A model generated the notes under the pieces. It did no database searches and was not told where the DNA came from. It saw nothing but the letters and a program-made list of their open reading frames with translations. 12,238 nt of DNA from an uncultured bacterium (GTDB lineage Bacteria > Bacillota_A > Clostridia > Oscillospirales > Oscillospiraceae): contig CAJMMY010000017.1 in the NCBI GenBank assembly GCA_905214605.1, positions 1 through 12,238 on the forward strand, in the 5' to 3' direction. Position numbers and translations under genes: made by a program. Positions 6,474 through 12,238 of this stretch are shown here, piece after piece (the stretch's first letter is position 1; the number at the start of each line of letters is the position of its first letter).

Positions 6474-7832
6474 ATGAACGTTAAAGTGATTAACAACGCA
6501 CTGCATCAGAAATTCAATGAGTACCCCGGCTTCGGTGTTCTGGAAGGCGTGAAAGTTCTCGTCACCGGCACTAACATCGCTGGCCCCTTCGCAGGCTGCC
6601 TGATGGCTGAAATGGGCGCAAAGGTTGTCCAGGCTGAGGCTCCCAACATCCTGTGCCAGACCCGTGGTACCACCGCTTGGTCTCAGAACCACAGAAACGA
6701 ATACTCCATCACTCTGAACACCGCTACCGCTCGCGGCAAAGAAGTGTTCCTGAAGGCTATCGAGTGGGCAGACATCTGGATCGAAGCCGGCCGTCCCGGC
6801 GGCTACGAGAAGCGCGGCCTGTCCGACGAAGTGTGCTGGGAGCACAACAAAAAGCTGGCTATTGTCCACGTTTCCGGCTACGGCCAGTTCGGCCCCGCTA
6901 AGGACAAGGCTTCCTACGACGTTTCCGGCCAGGCAATGGGCGGCTACATGTACATGAACGGTGTCAGCCCCACTTCCGGCATGCTGAAAGTGAACCCCTA
7001 CCTGTCCGACTACGTAACCGCTTACAACGCTTGCATCGTGGCTCTGGCTGGCTACATCCATGCTAAGAACTTCGGCGAAGGCGATTCCTGCGACGTTGCT
7101 CAGTACGACACCATGTTCCGTCTGCTGGATAACTATCCCGCAGTGTGGTTCAACAAAGGCTATCCCAAACAGGGCGAGCCCGTTCCCTTCCGTACCGGTA
7201 ACAAGAGCGACCAGGCTTGCTGCTTCTCCTTCTATGACACCAAAGACGGCGGCGCAATGTTCGTTGCTATCGTTGGCCAGGGCCCTGTGACCCGCGGCTA
7301 CCCCATCATCGGCATGGGCACCCCCGGTGTCGATCCCGAAATCCCCGCAACCTGCACCGGTTTCCCCCTGTTCGATCCTCGCGGCCAGAAGGCTGAGGCT
7401 CTGATCACCAAGTTCTGCGCAGAGCGTACCTGCGACGAGCTGGAAGAGATCTTCACCAACGCCGGCATCCCCTGCCAGAGAGCTTACACCCCCGCTGACA
7501 TCGAGAAGGATGCTCAGTACGAGGCACGTGAGAACATCGTTGAGTGGGACGACCAGGTGTTCGGACCCATGAAGGGCATTGGCTGCACCAACATCTTCAA
7601 GAAACACCCCTCTCAGATCGTTGCTTCCGCTCCCACCTTCGGCGAGCACAACCGCGAGTTCCTGGAGTCTCTGGGTTACTCCGCAGCAGAGATCGACGAG
7701 ATGTATGCTAAGAAGGAAATGGTCACCATGACCGCTGCTGACACCGCTGTCGTGAAGAACCTGGCAGCTTGGGGCTTCTTCTGGGATCCCAAACGTCAGA
7801 GCGAGCGTCTGGGTCTGGAGTTCAAGGGCTAA
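6474..7832 (+). CDS. baiF: BaiF/CaiB-like family III CoA transferase (first copy)
   Basis: This is a 452-residue family III (CaiB/BaiF) CoA transferase. Such enzymes move CoA from a product acyl-CoA to an incoming acid through an enzyme-aspartyl anhydride, so the ligase need not spend ATP each round. The catalytic Asp is Asp179 in NPYLSDY, matching the position in CaiB and BaiF. Other family stretches are TNIAGPFAG (33-41), WADIWIEAGRPGGYEKRGLS (98-117) and HVSGYGQFGP (132-141). The C-terminal part (FKKHPSQI, APTFGEHNRE) also resembles BaiF as I remember it. The last 30-40 residues, rich in Trp and Phe, appear to extend beyond known relatives. Start: AAAGGAAG at 6456-6463 with the ATG at 6474, giving an N-terminus matching the second copy. 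Codon use is strongly biased towards presumed preferred codons. The gene has its own promoter and terminator. Confidence 0.94.
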   Translation: MNVKVINNALHQKFNEYPGFGVLEGVKVLVTGTNIAGPFAGCLMAEMGAKVVQAEAPNILCQTRGTTAWSQNHRNEYSITLNTATARGKEVFLKAIEWADIWIEAGRPGGYEKRGLSDEVCWEHNKKLAIVHVSGYGQFGPAKDKASYDVSGQAMGGYMYMNGVSPTSGMLKVNPYLSDYVTAYNACIVALAGYIHAKNFGEGDSCDVAQYDTMFRLLDNYPAVWFNKGYPKQGEPVPFRTGNKSDQACCFSFYDTKDGGAMFVAIVGQGPVTRGYPIIGMGTPGVDPEIPATCTGFPLFDPRGQKAEALITKFCAERTCDELEEIFTNAGIPCQRAYTPADIEKDAQYEARENIVEWDDQVFGPMKGIGCTNIFKKHPSQIVASAPTFGEHNREFLESLGYSAAEIDEMYAKKEMVTMTAADTAVVKNLAAWGFFWDPKRQSERLGLEFKG

Positions 7833-7860
7833 TCCCTTCTCCAACCAACAGAATTTTACA

Positions 7861-7891
7861 AGGACCGCAGTTTTTGCTGCGGTCCTTTTTT
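7861..7891 (+). terminator. Intrinsic terminator after the first CoA transferase
   Basis: A perfect 10-bp stem pairs AGGACCGCAG (7861-7870) with CTGCGGTCCT (7877-7886). The loop is 6 nt, and a T tract follows. Confidence 0.95.
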
Positions 7892-7983
7892 GTGTTTCCG
7901 GGAACGGACAATTTCGGGGAAATGTCTGCGTAACCAACATATTGCCATGTTTTTTAGTTCATACTGCACAAGAATATTTCTGC

Positions 7984-8038
7984 TTTTTGAGCGGTTTTTG
8001 AATTAGTTGTTGACATTGACATTGAAATAACATATAAT
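7984..8038 (+). promoter_or_regulatory. Promoter of the second CoA transferase with tandem TTGACA
   Basis: TTGACA (8010-8015), a 17-nt spacer and TATAAT (8033-8038) form a full-consensus promoter. The -35 is immediately repeated (TTGACA at 8016-8021) and followed by TTGAAA (8022-8027). Upstream are two TTTTTGA direct repeats (7984-7990 and 7995-8001) offset by 11 bp, one helical turn. The transcript leader is about 50 nt. Confidence 0.8.
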
Positions 8039-8097
8039 CAATACAAGCTTTTGGAAGGAAGCTCTTGCAAAACTTAAATTGAAAGGAAGTCATTGCC

Positions 8098-9462
8098 ATG
8101 AAAGTATTCAATAATGCTCTGCATCAGGATTTTGCAGCTTACCCCCAGTTCGGTGTTCTCCGCGGCGTAAAAGTTTTTGTTACCGCTACTAATATTGCCG
8201 GTCCCTTCGCCGGTTCTCTGATGGCCGAAATGGGCGCACAGGTTCTGCGTGCAGAGCATCCGAAAATTGCCTGCTCCACCCGTGGCACAACTGCTTGCTC
8301 TCAGCTGCACAGAAACGAGTACTCCATTACTCTGAACGCAGCAACTGCCCGCGGTAAAGAAGTTTTCCTGAAGGCAATTGAATGGGCTGATATTTGGATC
8401 GAGGCCGGTCGTCCCGGCGGTTATGAGAAACGCGGTCTGTCCGATGAAGTTTGCTGGGAGCACAACAAAAAGCTCTCCATCGTGCACGTTTCCGGTTATG
8501 GTCAGTTTGGTCCTTACAAAGACAAGGCTTCCTATGACGTATCTGGCCAGGCAATGGGCGGCTACATGTACATGAACGGCGTGAACCCCACTTCCGGTCC
8601 TTTGAAAGTCAACCCCTATCTGTCTGATTATGTGACTGCATACAACGTATGCATTGCTGCAATGGCAGGCCATATCCACGCACTGAAGTACGGCGAAGGC
8701 GACTCCTGCGACGTCGCTCAGTACGATAACATGTTCCGTCTGCTGGATAACTATCCCGCAGTGTGGTTCAACAAGGGCTATCCCAAAGCAGGCGAGCCCG
8801 TTCCCTTCCGCAGCGGCAACAAACACGACAGCTCTGCAGGTTTCTCCTTCTACAACACCAAAGACGGCGGCGCAATGTTCGTTGCTATCGTTGGTCAGGG
8901 TCCTGTGGAACGCGGATTCCCCATCATCGGCATGCCCGCACCCGGCAGCGGTGAAAAGGTTCCCGGTCTGGACATGGTCGTTGACGCACGCTGCACCGGC
9001 TACCCCATCTTCGATCCTCGCGGTCAGGTAGAAGAAAAGCTGATCGAGCAGTTCTGCGCAGAGCGCACCTGCGATGAGCTGGAGAAGATCTTCACTGAGG
9101 CCGGTATCCCCTGCCAGAGAGCTTACACACCCGCTGATATCGAGAAGGATCCTCAGTACGAGGCACGTGAGAACATCGTGGAATGGGACGACCAGGTATT
9201 CGGACCCATGAAGGGCATTGGTTTGACCAACATCTTCAAACGGAACCCCTCCGACATCGTTGCATCTGCACCTCTGTTCGGCGAGCACAACCGCGAGGTT
9301 CTGTCTGCTTGGGGCTTCTCCGATGCTGAAATCGACGATATGTACGCTAAGGGCGAGCTGGAAAGCTGGACCGCAGCCGATACCGCACGGAACAAGATGC
9401 TGAAAGAGTGGGGTTTCTTCTGGGATCCCGAGCGTCAGGCAAAGCGCATCGGTCTGGAGTAA
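8098..9462 (+). CDS. baiF: BaiF/CaiB-like family III CoA transferase (second copy)
   Basis: This 454-residue enzyme belongs to the same family and is very close to the upstream copy (by eye roughly three quarters or more of residues identical, with long identical blocks). It therefore arose by tandem duplication. Catalytic Asp177 lies in NPYLSDY. Differences cluster in the N-terminal 60 residues (for example IACSTRGTTACSQLHRN against the first copy's ILCQTRGTTAWSQNHRN), in a loop at about residues 280-300 where this copy has several extra residues (GSGEKVPGLDMVVDA), and near the C-terminus. These are plausible determinants of acyl-donor or acceptor preference. It could pair with BaiK as the first pairs with BaiF in bai systems, but the orthology cannot be settled by eye. 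Start: GAAAGGAAG (8081-8089), about 8 nt before the ATG. Codon bias is milder than in the first copy. Confidence 0.94.
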   Translation: MKVFNNALHQDFAAYPQFGVLRGVKVFVTATNIAGPFAGSLMAEMGAQVLRAEHPKIACSTRGTTACSQLHRNEYSITLNAATARGKEVFLKAIEWADIWIEAGRPGGYEKRGLSDEVCWEHNKKLSIVHVSGYGQFGPYKDKASYDVSGQAMGGYMYMNGVNPTSGPLKVNPYLSDYVTAYNVCIAAMAGHIHALKYGEGDSCDVAQYDNMFRLLDNYPAVWFNKGYPKAGEPVPFRSGNKHDSSAGFSFYNTKDGGAMFVAIVGQGPVERGFPIIGMPAPGSGEKVPGLDMVVDARCTGYPIFDPRGQVEEKLIEQFCAERTCDELEKIFTEAGIPCQRAYTPADIEKDPQYEARENIVEWDDQVFGPMKGIGLTNIFKRNPSDIVASAPLFGEHNREVLSAWGFSDAEIDDMYAKGELESWTAADTARNKMLKEWGFFWDPERQAKRIGLE

Positions 9463-9502
9463 TTTCCCCTCCGCTGTATCAGACAGTCAACAATTGAATA
9501 TC

Positions 9503-9537
9503 AAAATTCCCTGCAGTGCTGCTGCAGGGAATTTTTT
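9503..9537 (+). terminator. Intrinsic terminator after the second CoA transferase
   Basis: AAAATTCCCTGCAG (9503-9516) and CTGCAGGGAATTTT (9522-9535) form a perfect stem around TGCTG, with a run of six T. It ends 86 nt before the efflux gene start, so the pump is not obligatorily co-transcribed. Confidence 0.93.
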
Positions 9538-9567
9538 GCGTTCGACAGTCATTTCTCTCTTTTATCG

Positions 9568-9596
9568 TTGCCGAATTTGTGATACAGTAGCATTAT
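9568..9596 (+). promoter_or_regulatory. Weak candidate promoter of the MATE gene
   Basis: TTGCCG (9568-9573), a 17-nt spacer and CATTAT (9591-9596) is the best pair between the preceding terminator and the start codon. The match is modest (4 of 6 at the -10). GATACA at 9581-9586 is an alternative -10. Confidence 0.35.
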
Positions 9597-9622
9597 TCTC
9601 GAAAAATGGAGCTGTAAGCCGC

Positions 9623-10966
9623 ATGGAACACGATTTGACCTCCGGAAAGGTATTTCCCACGCTGATTTCTTTCTCTATCCCCTATCTCATATCCTATTTT
9701 CTCCAAACCCTGTACGGCATGGCGGATTTGTTCATCATCGGACAATTCTGCGCCGTGGAGGCAACCACCGCTGTTTCCATCGGCAGTCAAGTGATGCACA
9801 TGCTCACGGTCATGATTGTGGGTCTTGCCATGGGCACTACCGTAAAAATCGGTCATGCCATCGGCAGCGGCGACCGCAATGAAGTCAACCGCATCATCGG
9901 CAATACGGTTGTTCTTTTTGCCGGTATCGCCGTGGTTTCTCTGGTGTTGCTGTCGATGTGTGTGCAGCCCATCGTTTCTCTGATGTCCACCCCGGAAGAG
10001 GCTGCGGCGGGAACGGTAAATTACCTGCTGATTTGTTTCATCGGGATTCCCTTTGTGATGGCGTATAATATCATCAGCTCTATTTTCCGCGGGTTGGGCG
10101 ATTCCAAAACGCCTATGTACTTCGTGACCATTGCCTGCGTGGTAAATATTCTGCTGGACTATTTGTTCATCGGCGGATGTGGTCTGGGTCCCGCCGGCGC
10201 CGCTTTGGGGACAACCCTTGCCCAAGGCGTGAGCGTCATTCTGGCTTTGATTTACATTCGGAAAATGAACAAAATCTCCGGGCTTTCCCGGGCGGATTTC
10301 CGCCCCCAAAAAGAAACGCTCCTGCCCATTTTGCAGGTCGGAATCCCCGTAGCCGCGCAAGACGGATTGATTCAGATTTCCTTTCTCCTCATCACCGTTT
10401 TTGCCAATCTCCGCGGACTGACCGATGCTGCCGCCGTGGGGATTGTGGAAAAGATTATCAGCTTTCTGTTTTTGATTCCCTCCTCCATGCTCTCCGCCGT
10501 ATCGGCGCTGGCTGCCCAGAATATCGGTGCCGGAAAGCATGACCGAGTCCGCTTGACCCTGCGATATGCGCTGTGCATCGCCGTGGGCATGGGCTTTGTT
10601 TGGGTGATTCTGATGCAATTTGCCGCAGATTCCGCGGTTGCGCTGTTTACCAAAGACCCGGCAGCCATTGCCATGGGCGGCGAGTATATGCGGGGCTACG
10701 TTTGGGATTGCGTGTTCGCCGGGATTCATTTCTGCTTTAGCGGATATTTCTGCGCTTACGGAAAATCGTGGATTTCCTTTCTCCAGAACATTCTCTCCAT
10801 TGTCCTTGCCCGGGTGCCGTTGGCATGGTACACCGCAAGATTTTGCTTGGACAGCCTTTTTCCCATGGGTTTGGCTGCTCCCGCCGGTTCCCTGCTGTCG
10901 GTGGTCGTTTGCCTGATTGCCTACAAGCTGCTACGGAAGAACTCCCCGGAATTGCAGGGAAAATAA
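9623..10966 (+). CDS. MATE-family multidrug/solute efflux transporter
   Basis: This 447-residue polytopic membrane protein has the usual MATE length, with about 12 hydrophobic segments in two homologous halves. Family marks are GMADLFIIGQF near 32-42, the loop FRGLGDSKTPM (155-165), NILLDYLFIGG (175-185) followed by GLGPAGAALGTTLAQ, and in the second half LAAQNIGAGKHDRVR (296-310). MATE pumps export organic cations, drugs or other amphipathic compounds using Na+ or H+. The start is the ATG after GGAG (9608-9611). A longer reading frame beginning at 9494 would include the preceding terminator and lacks a ribosome site. It follows the CoA-transferase pair on the same strand and could export the pathway substrate or product, but it has its own transcription signals, so the link is inference. 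Confidence 0.9.
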   Translation: MEHDLTSGKVFPTLISFSIPYLISYFLQTLYGMADLFIIGQFCAVEATTAVSIGSQVMHMLTVMIVGLAMGTTVKIGHAIGSGDRNEVNRIIGNTVVLFAGIAVVSLVLLSMCVQPIVSLMSTPEEAAAGTVNYLLICFIGIPFVMAYNIISSIFRGLGDSKTPMYFVTIACVVNILLDYLFIGGCGLGPAGAALGTTLAQGVSVILALIYIRKMNKISGLSRADFRPQKETLLPILQVGIPVAAQDGLIQISFLLITVFANLRGLTDAAAVGIVEKIISFLFLIPSSMLSAVSALAAQNIGAGKHDRVRLTLRYALCIAVGMGFVWVILMQFAADSAVALFTKDPAAIAMGGEYMRGYVWDCVFAGIHFCFSGYFCAYGKSWISFLQNILSIVLARVPLAWYTARFCLDSLFPMGLAAPAGSLLSVVVCLIAYKLLRKNSPELQGK

Positions 10967-10984
10967 AAGAAATTTCCAACACAA

Positions 10985-11020
10985 AAGCGCCCCGCTTTCT
11001 GATACGAAAGCGAGGCGCTT
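10985..11020. terminator. Hairpin terminator between the convergent MATE and small-protein genes
   Basis: A 15-bp stem with one mismatch pairs 10985-10999 (AAGCGCCCCGCTTTC) with 11006-11020 (GAAAGCGAGGCGCTT), with loop TGATAC. It lies between convergent stop codons. T tracts on either side are interrupted, so it may act on both strands with moderate efficiency. Confidence 0.75.
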
Positions 11021-11032
11021 GTTCTATTCCGT

Positions 11033-11260
11033 TTATTTTTTCTTCGGCACCGCAACAGCCTGCAATTTCTGATTCACGGTTTCCAACTGTTCCGGGGAGA
11101 GATTCCATTGGGGGAACTGGCTCAAGGTCGCAAAAGACATCCCCAGCGTCATCTGGAAGGAAGGGGTCCGAAACAGCTTCGGCAGATACTCCTCCAATAT
11201 GGCGCGGGTCTCCGCATTTTCATATAAATCCTTGACTCTGGAATGGACTGAAAAGTTCAT
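11033..11260 (-). CDS. Small helical protein of unknown function (75 residues)
   Basis: This 75-residue, probably all-alpha, cytoplasmic protein has no signal peptide or membrane segment. It begins MNFSVHSRVKDLYENAETRA and ends in a basic tail (VPKKK). It is a real gene: GGGAGG lies 5 nt before the ATG (plus-strand 11266-11271), and a near-perfect promoter lies upstream. The pattern (a short segment with ENAETRAILEEYLPKL, then MTLGMSFATLSQFP, then a final helix) reminds me of a small helical module that I recall at the C-terminus of various clostridial enzymes. Here it stands alone. I cannot name a family or function with confidence. Confidence 0.78.
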   Translation of the reverse strand: MNFSVHSRVKDLYENAETRAILEEYLPKLFRTPSFQMTLGMSFATLSQFPQWNLSPEQLETVNQKLQAVAVPKKK

Positions 11261-11305
11261 AACAGCCTCCCGTTTTCCTTTTTTACCAGTTCTGAGAATA
11301 CAAAG

Positions 11306-11334
11306 ATTTTACCACTTTGTAACTATTATGTCAA
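11306..11334 (-). promoter_or_regulatory. Strong sigma-A promoter of the small-protein gene
   Basis: On the minus strand, TTGACA (plus-strand 11329-11334), a 17-nt spacer and TAAAAT (11306-11311) form the promoter. The spacer contains GTTACAAAGT on the minus strand (11314-11323). Its inverted copy lies 113 nt further upstream at 11437-11446. Confidence 0.85.
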
Positions 11335-11446
11335 CGAATTTTTCCACATTTTTGTGGAAAAGCCGAACGAATTCGTCGCTTTTTCGGCTGTTTTCAGTCC
11401 TTATCCCCCACTTTTTCAACATTTTCGTGGAAAACCGTTACAAAGT
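11314..11446. repeat. Separated 10-bp perfect inverted repeat
   Basis: ACTTTGTAAC (11314-11323) and GTTACAAAGT (11437-11446) are perfect inverted copies separated by 113 nt, one inside the promoter spacer of the small-protein gene. Between them are another inverted repeat, TTTTCCACA/TGTGGAAAA (11340-11361), and a further CGTGGAAAA (11426-11434). Confidence 0.6.
11361..11389 (-). terminator. Weak candidate terminator of the methyltransferase gene
   Basis: On the minus strand, AGCCGAA and TTCGGCT (plus-strand 11361-11367 and 11383-11389) form a 7-bp stem with a 15-nt loop, followed by TTTTCC. It lies downstream of the minus-strand gene ending at 11459. The large loop and short T tract make this tentative. 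Confidence 0.35.
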
Positions 11447-11458
11447 TTTCAACTTTTA

Positions 11459-12238
11459 TCAAATCAGCAAACCGTAACGATTCACCAACGGCAGCAGCTC
11501 CTCTTCCGACAAGCCGCCCTCATACAGCGCCCGACCCTGATACACCCGCAAAGCAGCCTCCAACAGATCTGCGCTGTCGCAAACCAGACACAATGGCTTG
11601 GAAAATAGATACTGCACATCCGCCAATGCGTCCACATCTTCCCAGCTGTCAACCGCCACAGCCACCATGGGGAATCCGTCCTCCATGGCGTCGGTCAAAT
11701 CCTCTTCCAACGTGTCGCTGCACCGGAGCACCGGACCGTGATCTGCATCTACCGGAAGGCAGAACACCTGCTTTTCCGTAGCAGCGGTGAGCTCGTCCGT
11801 ATGCATCGGTGCGGGGGGTACAAATTCCGCCCCCTCCAATGCCCGATTCAGTGCCGCAAGGTGGGTTGCGTCGGTGCCGCAGCAGCCGCCGAACAATCCC
11901 ACACCGGCAGCCAACATCTCCGGCACATACGAGGCAAATTTCTCCGGCGGGAAGTTGTAAACCGCTTTGCCCTCCGACATATCCGGCAGACCGGCATTGG
12001 GTTTTGCCATCAGGGGCACCCGGGCAAATTCCCGCAGCCGCCGCAGCTGCACCACCATCGTTCCGATATCCGACAGGCAGTTCAAGCCGAAAGCGTCTAC
12101 CCCCATGCCCTGGAGCACCGTCAGCGCTGCGGTCACGTCCGTACCGGACAGACTCCGCCCGTTTTCATCGCAGGTAAAAGATACCAAAATGGGTTTGTCA
12201 GACACGCTGCGCACCGCCAGCACCGCCGCCCGGGCATC
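11459..12238 (-). CDS. Homocysteine S-methyltransferase/MetH-type protein, C-terminal part (5' end outside window)
   Basis: The frame is open from the right window edge, giving 259 visible residues. The first about 145 are the C-terminal half of a zinc-dependent homocysteine-binding TIM barrel. They include FTCDENGRSLSGTD, the zinc ligand Cys54 in GLNC, KPNAGLP, and the ligand pair Cys119-Cys120 in GGCCGT. The 65-residue spacing between the first and second ligands matches MetH. The remaining about 110 residues resemble the beginning of the methyl-tetrahydrofolate (pterin) domain, with LLEAALRVYQGRALYEGG and LPLVNRYG near the end, but the protein stops there. There is no complete pterin barrel and no cobalamin domain. 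The role is probably homocysteine or related thiol methylation in methionine metabolism; the truncated second domain makes the methyl donor uncertain. It appears unrelated to the CoA/SDR cluster. Confidence 0.88.
   Translation of the reverse strand, partial: DARAAVLAVRSVSDKPILVSFTCDENGRSLSGTDVTAALTVLQGMGVDAFGLNCLSDIGTMVVQLRRLREFARVPLMAKPNAGLPDMSEGKAVYNFPPEKFASYVPEMLAAGVGLFGGCCGTDATHLAALNRALEGAEFVPPAPMHTDELTAATEKQVFCLPVDADHGPVLRCSDTLEEDLTDAMEDGFPMVAVAVDSWEDVDALADVQYLFSKPLCLVCDSADLLEAALRVYQGRALYEGGLSEEELLPLVNRYGLLI

Noticed and set aside
8053..8082. Leader peptide after the Shine-Dalgarno-like GGAAGGAAG upstream of the second CoA transferase
   Set aside because: The only possible frame is a TTG start with five codons. 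There is no attenuator structure or codon enrichment to support it.
9494..9622. N-terminal extension of the MATE protein from the ATG at 9494
   Set aside because: The extension would be encoded by the upstream terminator hairpin, lacks a ribosome site and is not membrane-like. The start at 9623 gives a standard MATE N-terminus.
11340..11434. Possible replication origin from DnaA-box-like TTTTCCACA elements
   Set aside because: There are only imperfect boxes, no AT-rich unwinding element beside them, and no dnaA, dnaN or recF nearby. TTTTCCACA also occurs at 181-189, showing it is not unique to this gap.
1..12238. CRISPR array, tRNA/rRNA genes, insertion sequences or prophage
   Set aside because: I saw no regularly spaced repeats, tRNA cloverleaf, rRNA-like segments, transposase or integrase coding region, or terminal inverted repeats with target duplications.

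Overview
The window looks like chromosomal DNA of a gut-type Firmicute (class Clostridia, plausibly an Oscillospiraceae/Lachnospiraceae-like anaerobe). The grounds are strong GGAGG-type Shine-Dalgarno sites, canonical TTGACA/TATAAT promoters with 17-nt spacers, AT-rich intergenic gaps between moderately GC-rich genes, and the gene families themselves. The taxonomic placement is inference.

Layout. Left edge: a divergent minus-strand lipoprotein gene runs out of the window (1-144). Then comes a plus-strand cluster: a BaiB-like acyl-CoA ligase (443-2122); an AraC-family regulator with two tandem DNA-binding domains (2436-3671), overlapping by ATGA a sensor-only cupin protein (3668-4204); two BaiA-like short-chain dehydrogenases (4418-5173 and 5403-6185); two closely related BaiF/CaiB-type family III CoA transferases (6474-7832 and 8098-9462); and a MATE efflux pump (9623-10966). 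The right side has minus-strand genes: a 75-residue protein of unknown function (11033-11260) and the 3' end of a homocysteine methyltransferase/MetH-type gene (11459 to the window edge).

How it may work. The enzyme set (ligase, hydroxyacyl/hydroxysteroid dehydrogenases, CoA transferases) matches the CoA-activation and alcohol-oxidation part of the bile acid-inducible (bai) pathway of 7-alpha-dehydroxylating clostridia. The window has no baiCD/baiH-type flavin reductase, no baiE-type dehydratase and no baiG-type MFS importer. It is therefore either one locus of a split bai pathway or a related system that activates, oxidises/epimerises and CoA-shuttles another hydroxylated carboxylic acid. 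The MATE pump is a candidate exporter for the substrate or product.

Regulation. Unlike the long polycistronic bai operon, each of the four SDR and CoA-transferase genes here has its own sigma-A-like promoter and its own strong intrinsic terminator. The two SDR promoters share a 13-nt block around the -35 box, and several promoters carry TTGACA/TGTCAA repeats or other inverted repeats. The cupin/double-HTH regulator plus sensor-only partner in the middle of the cluster is the obvious candidate controller. The dehydrogenase at 5403 and the CoA transferase at 6474 have visibly biased, 'high-expression' codon use.
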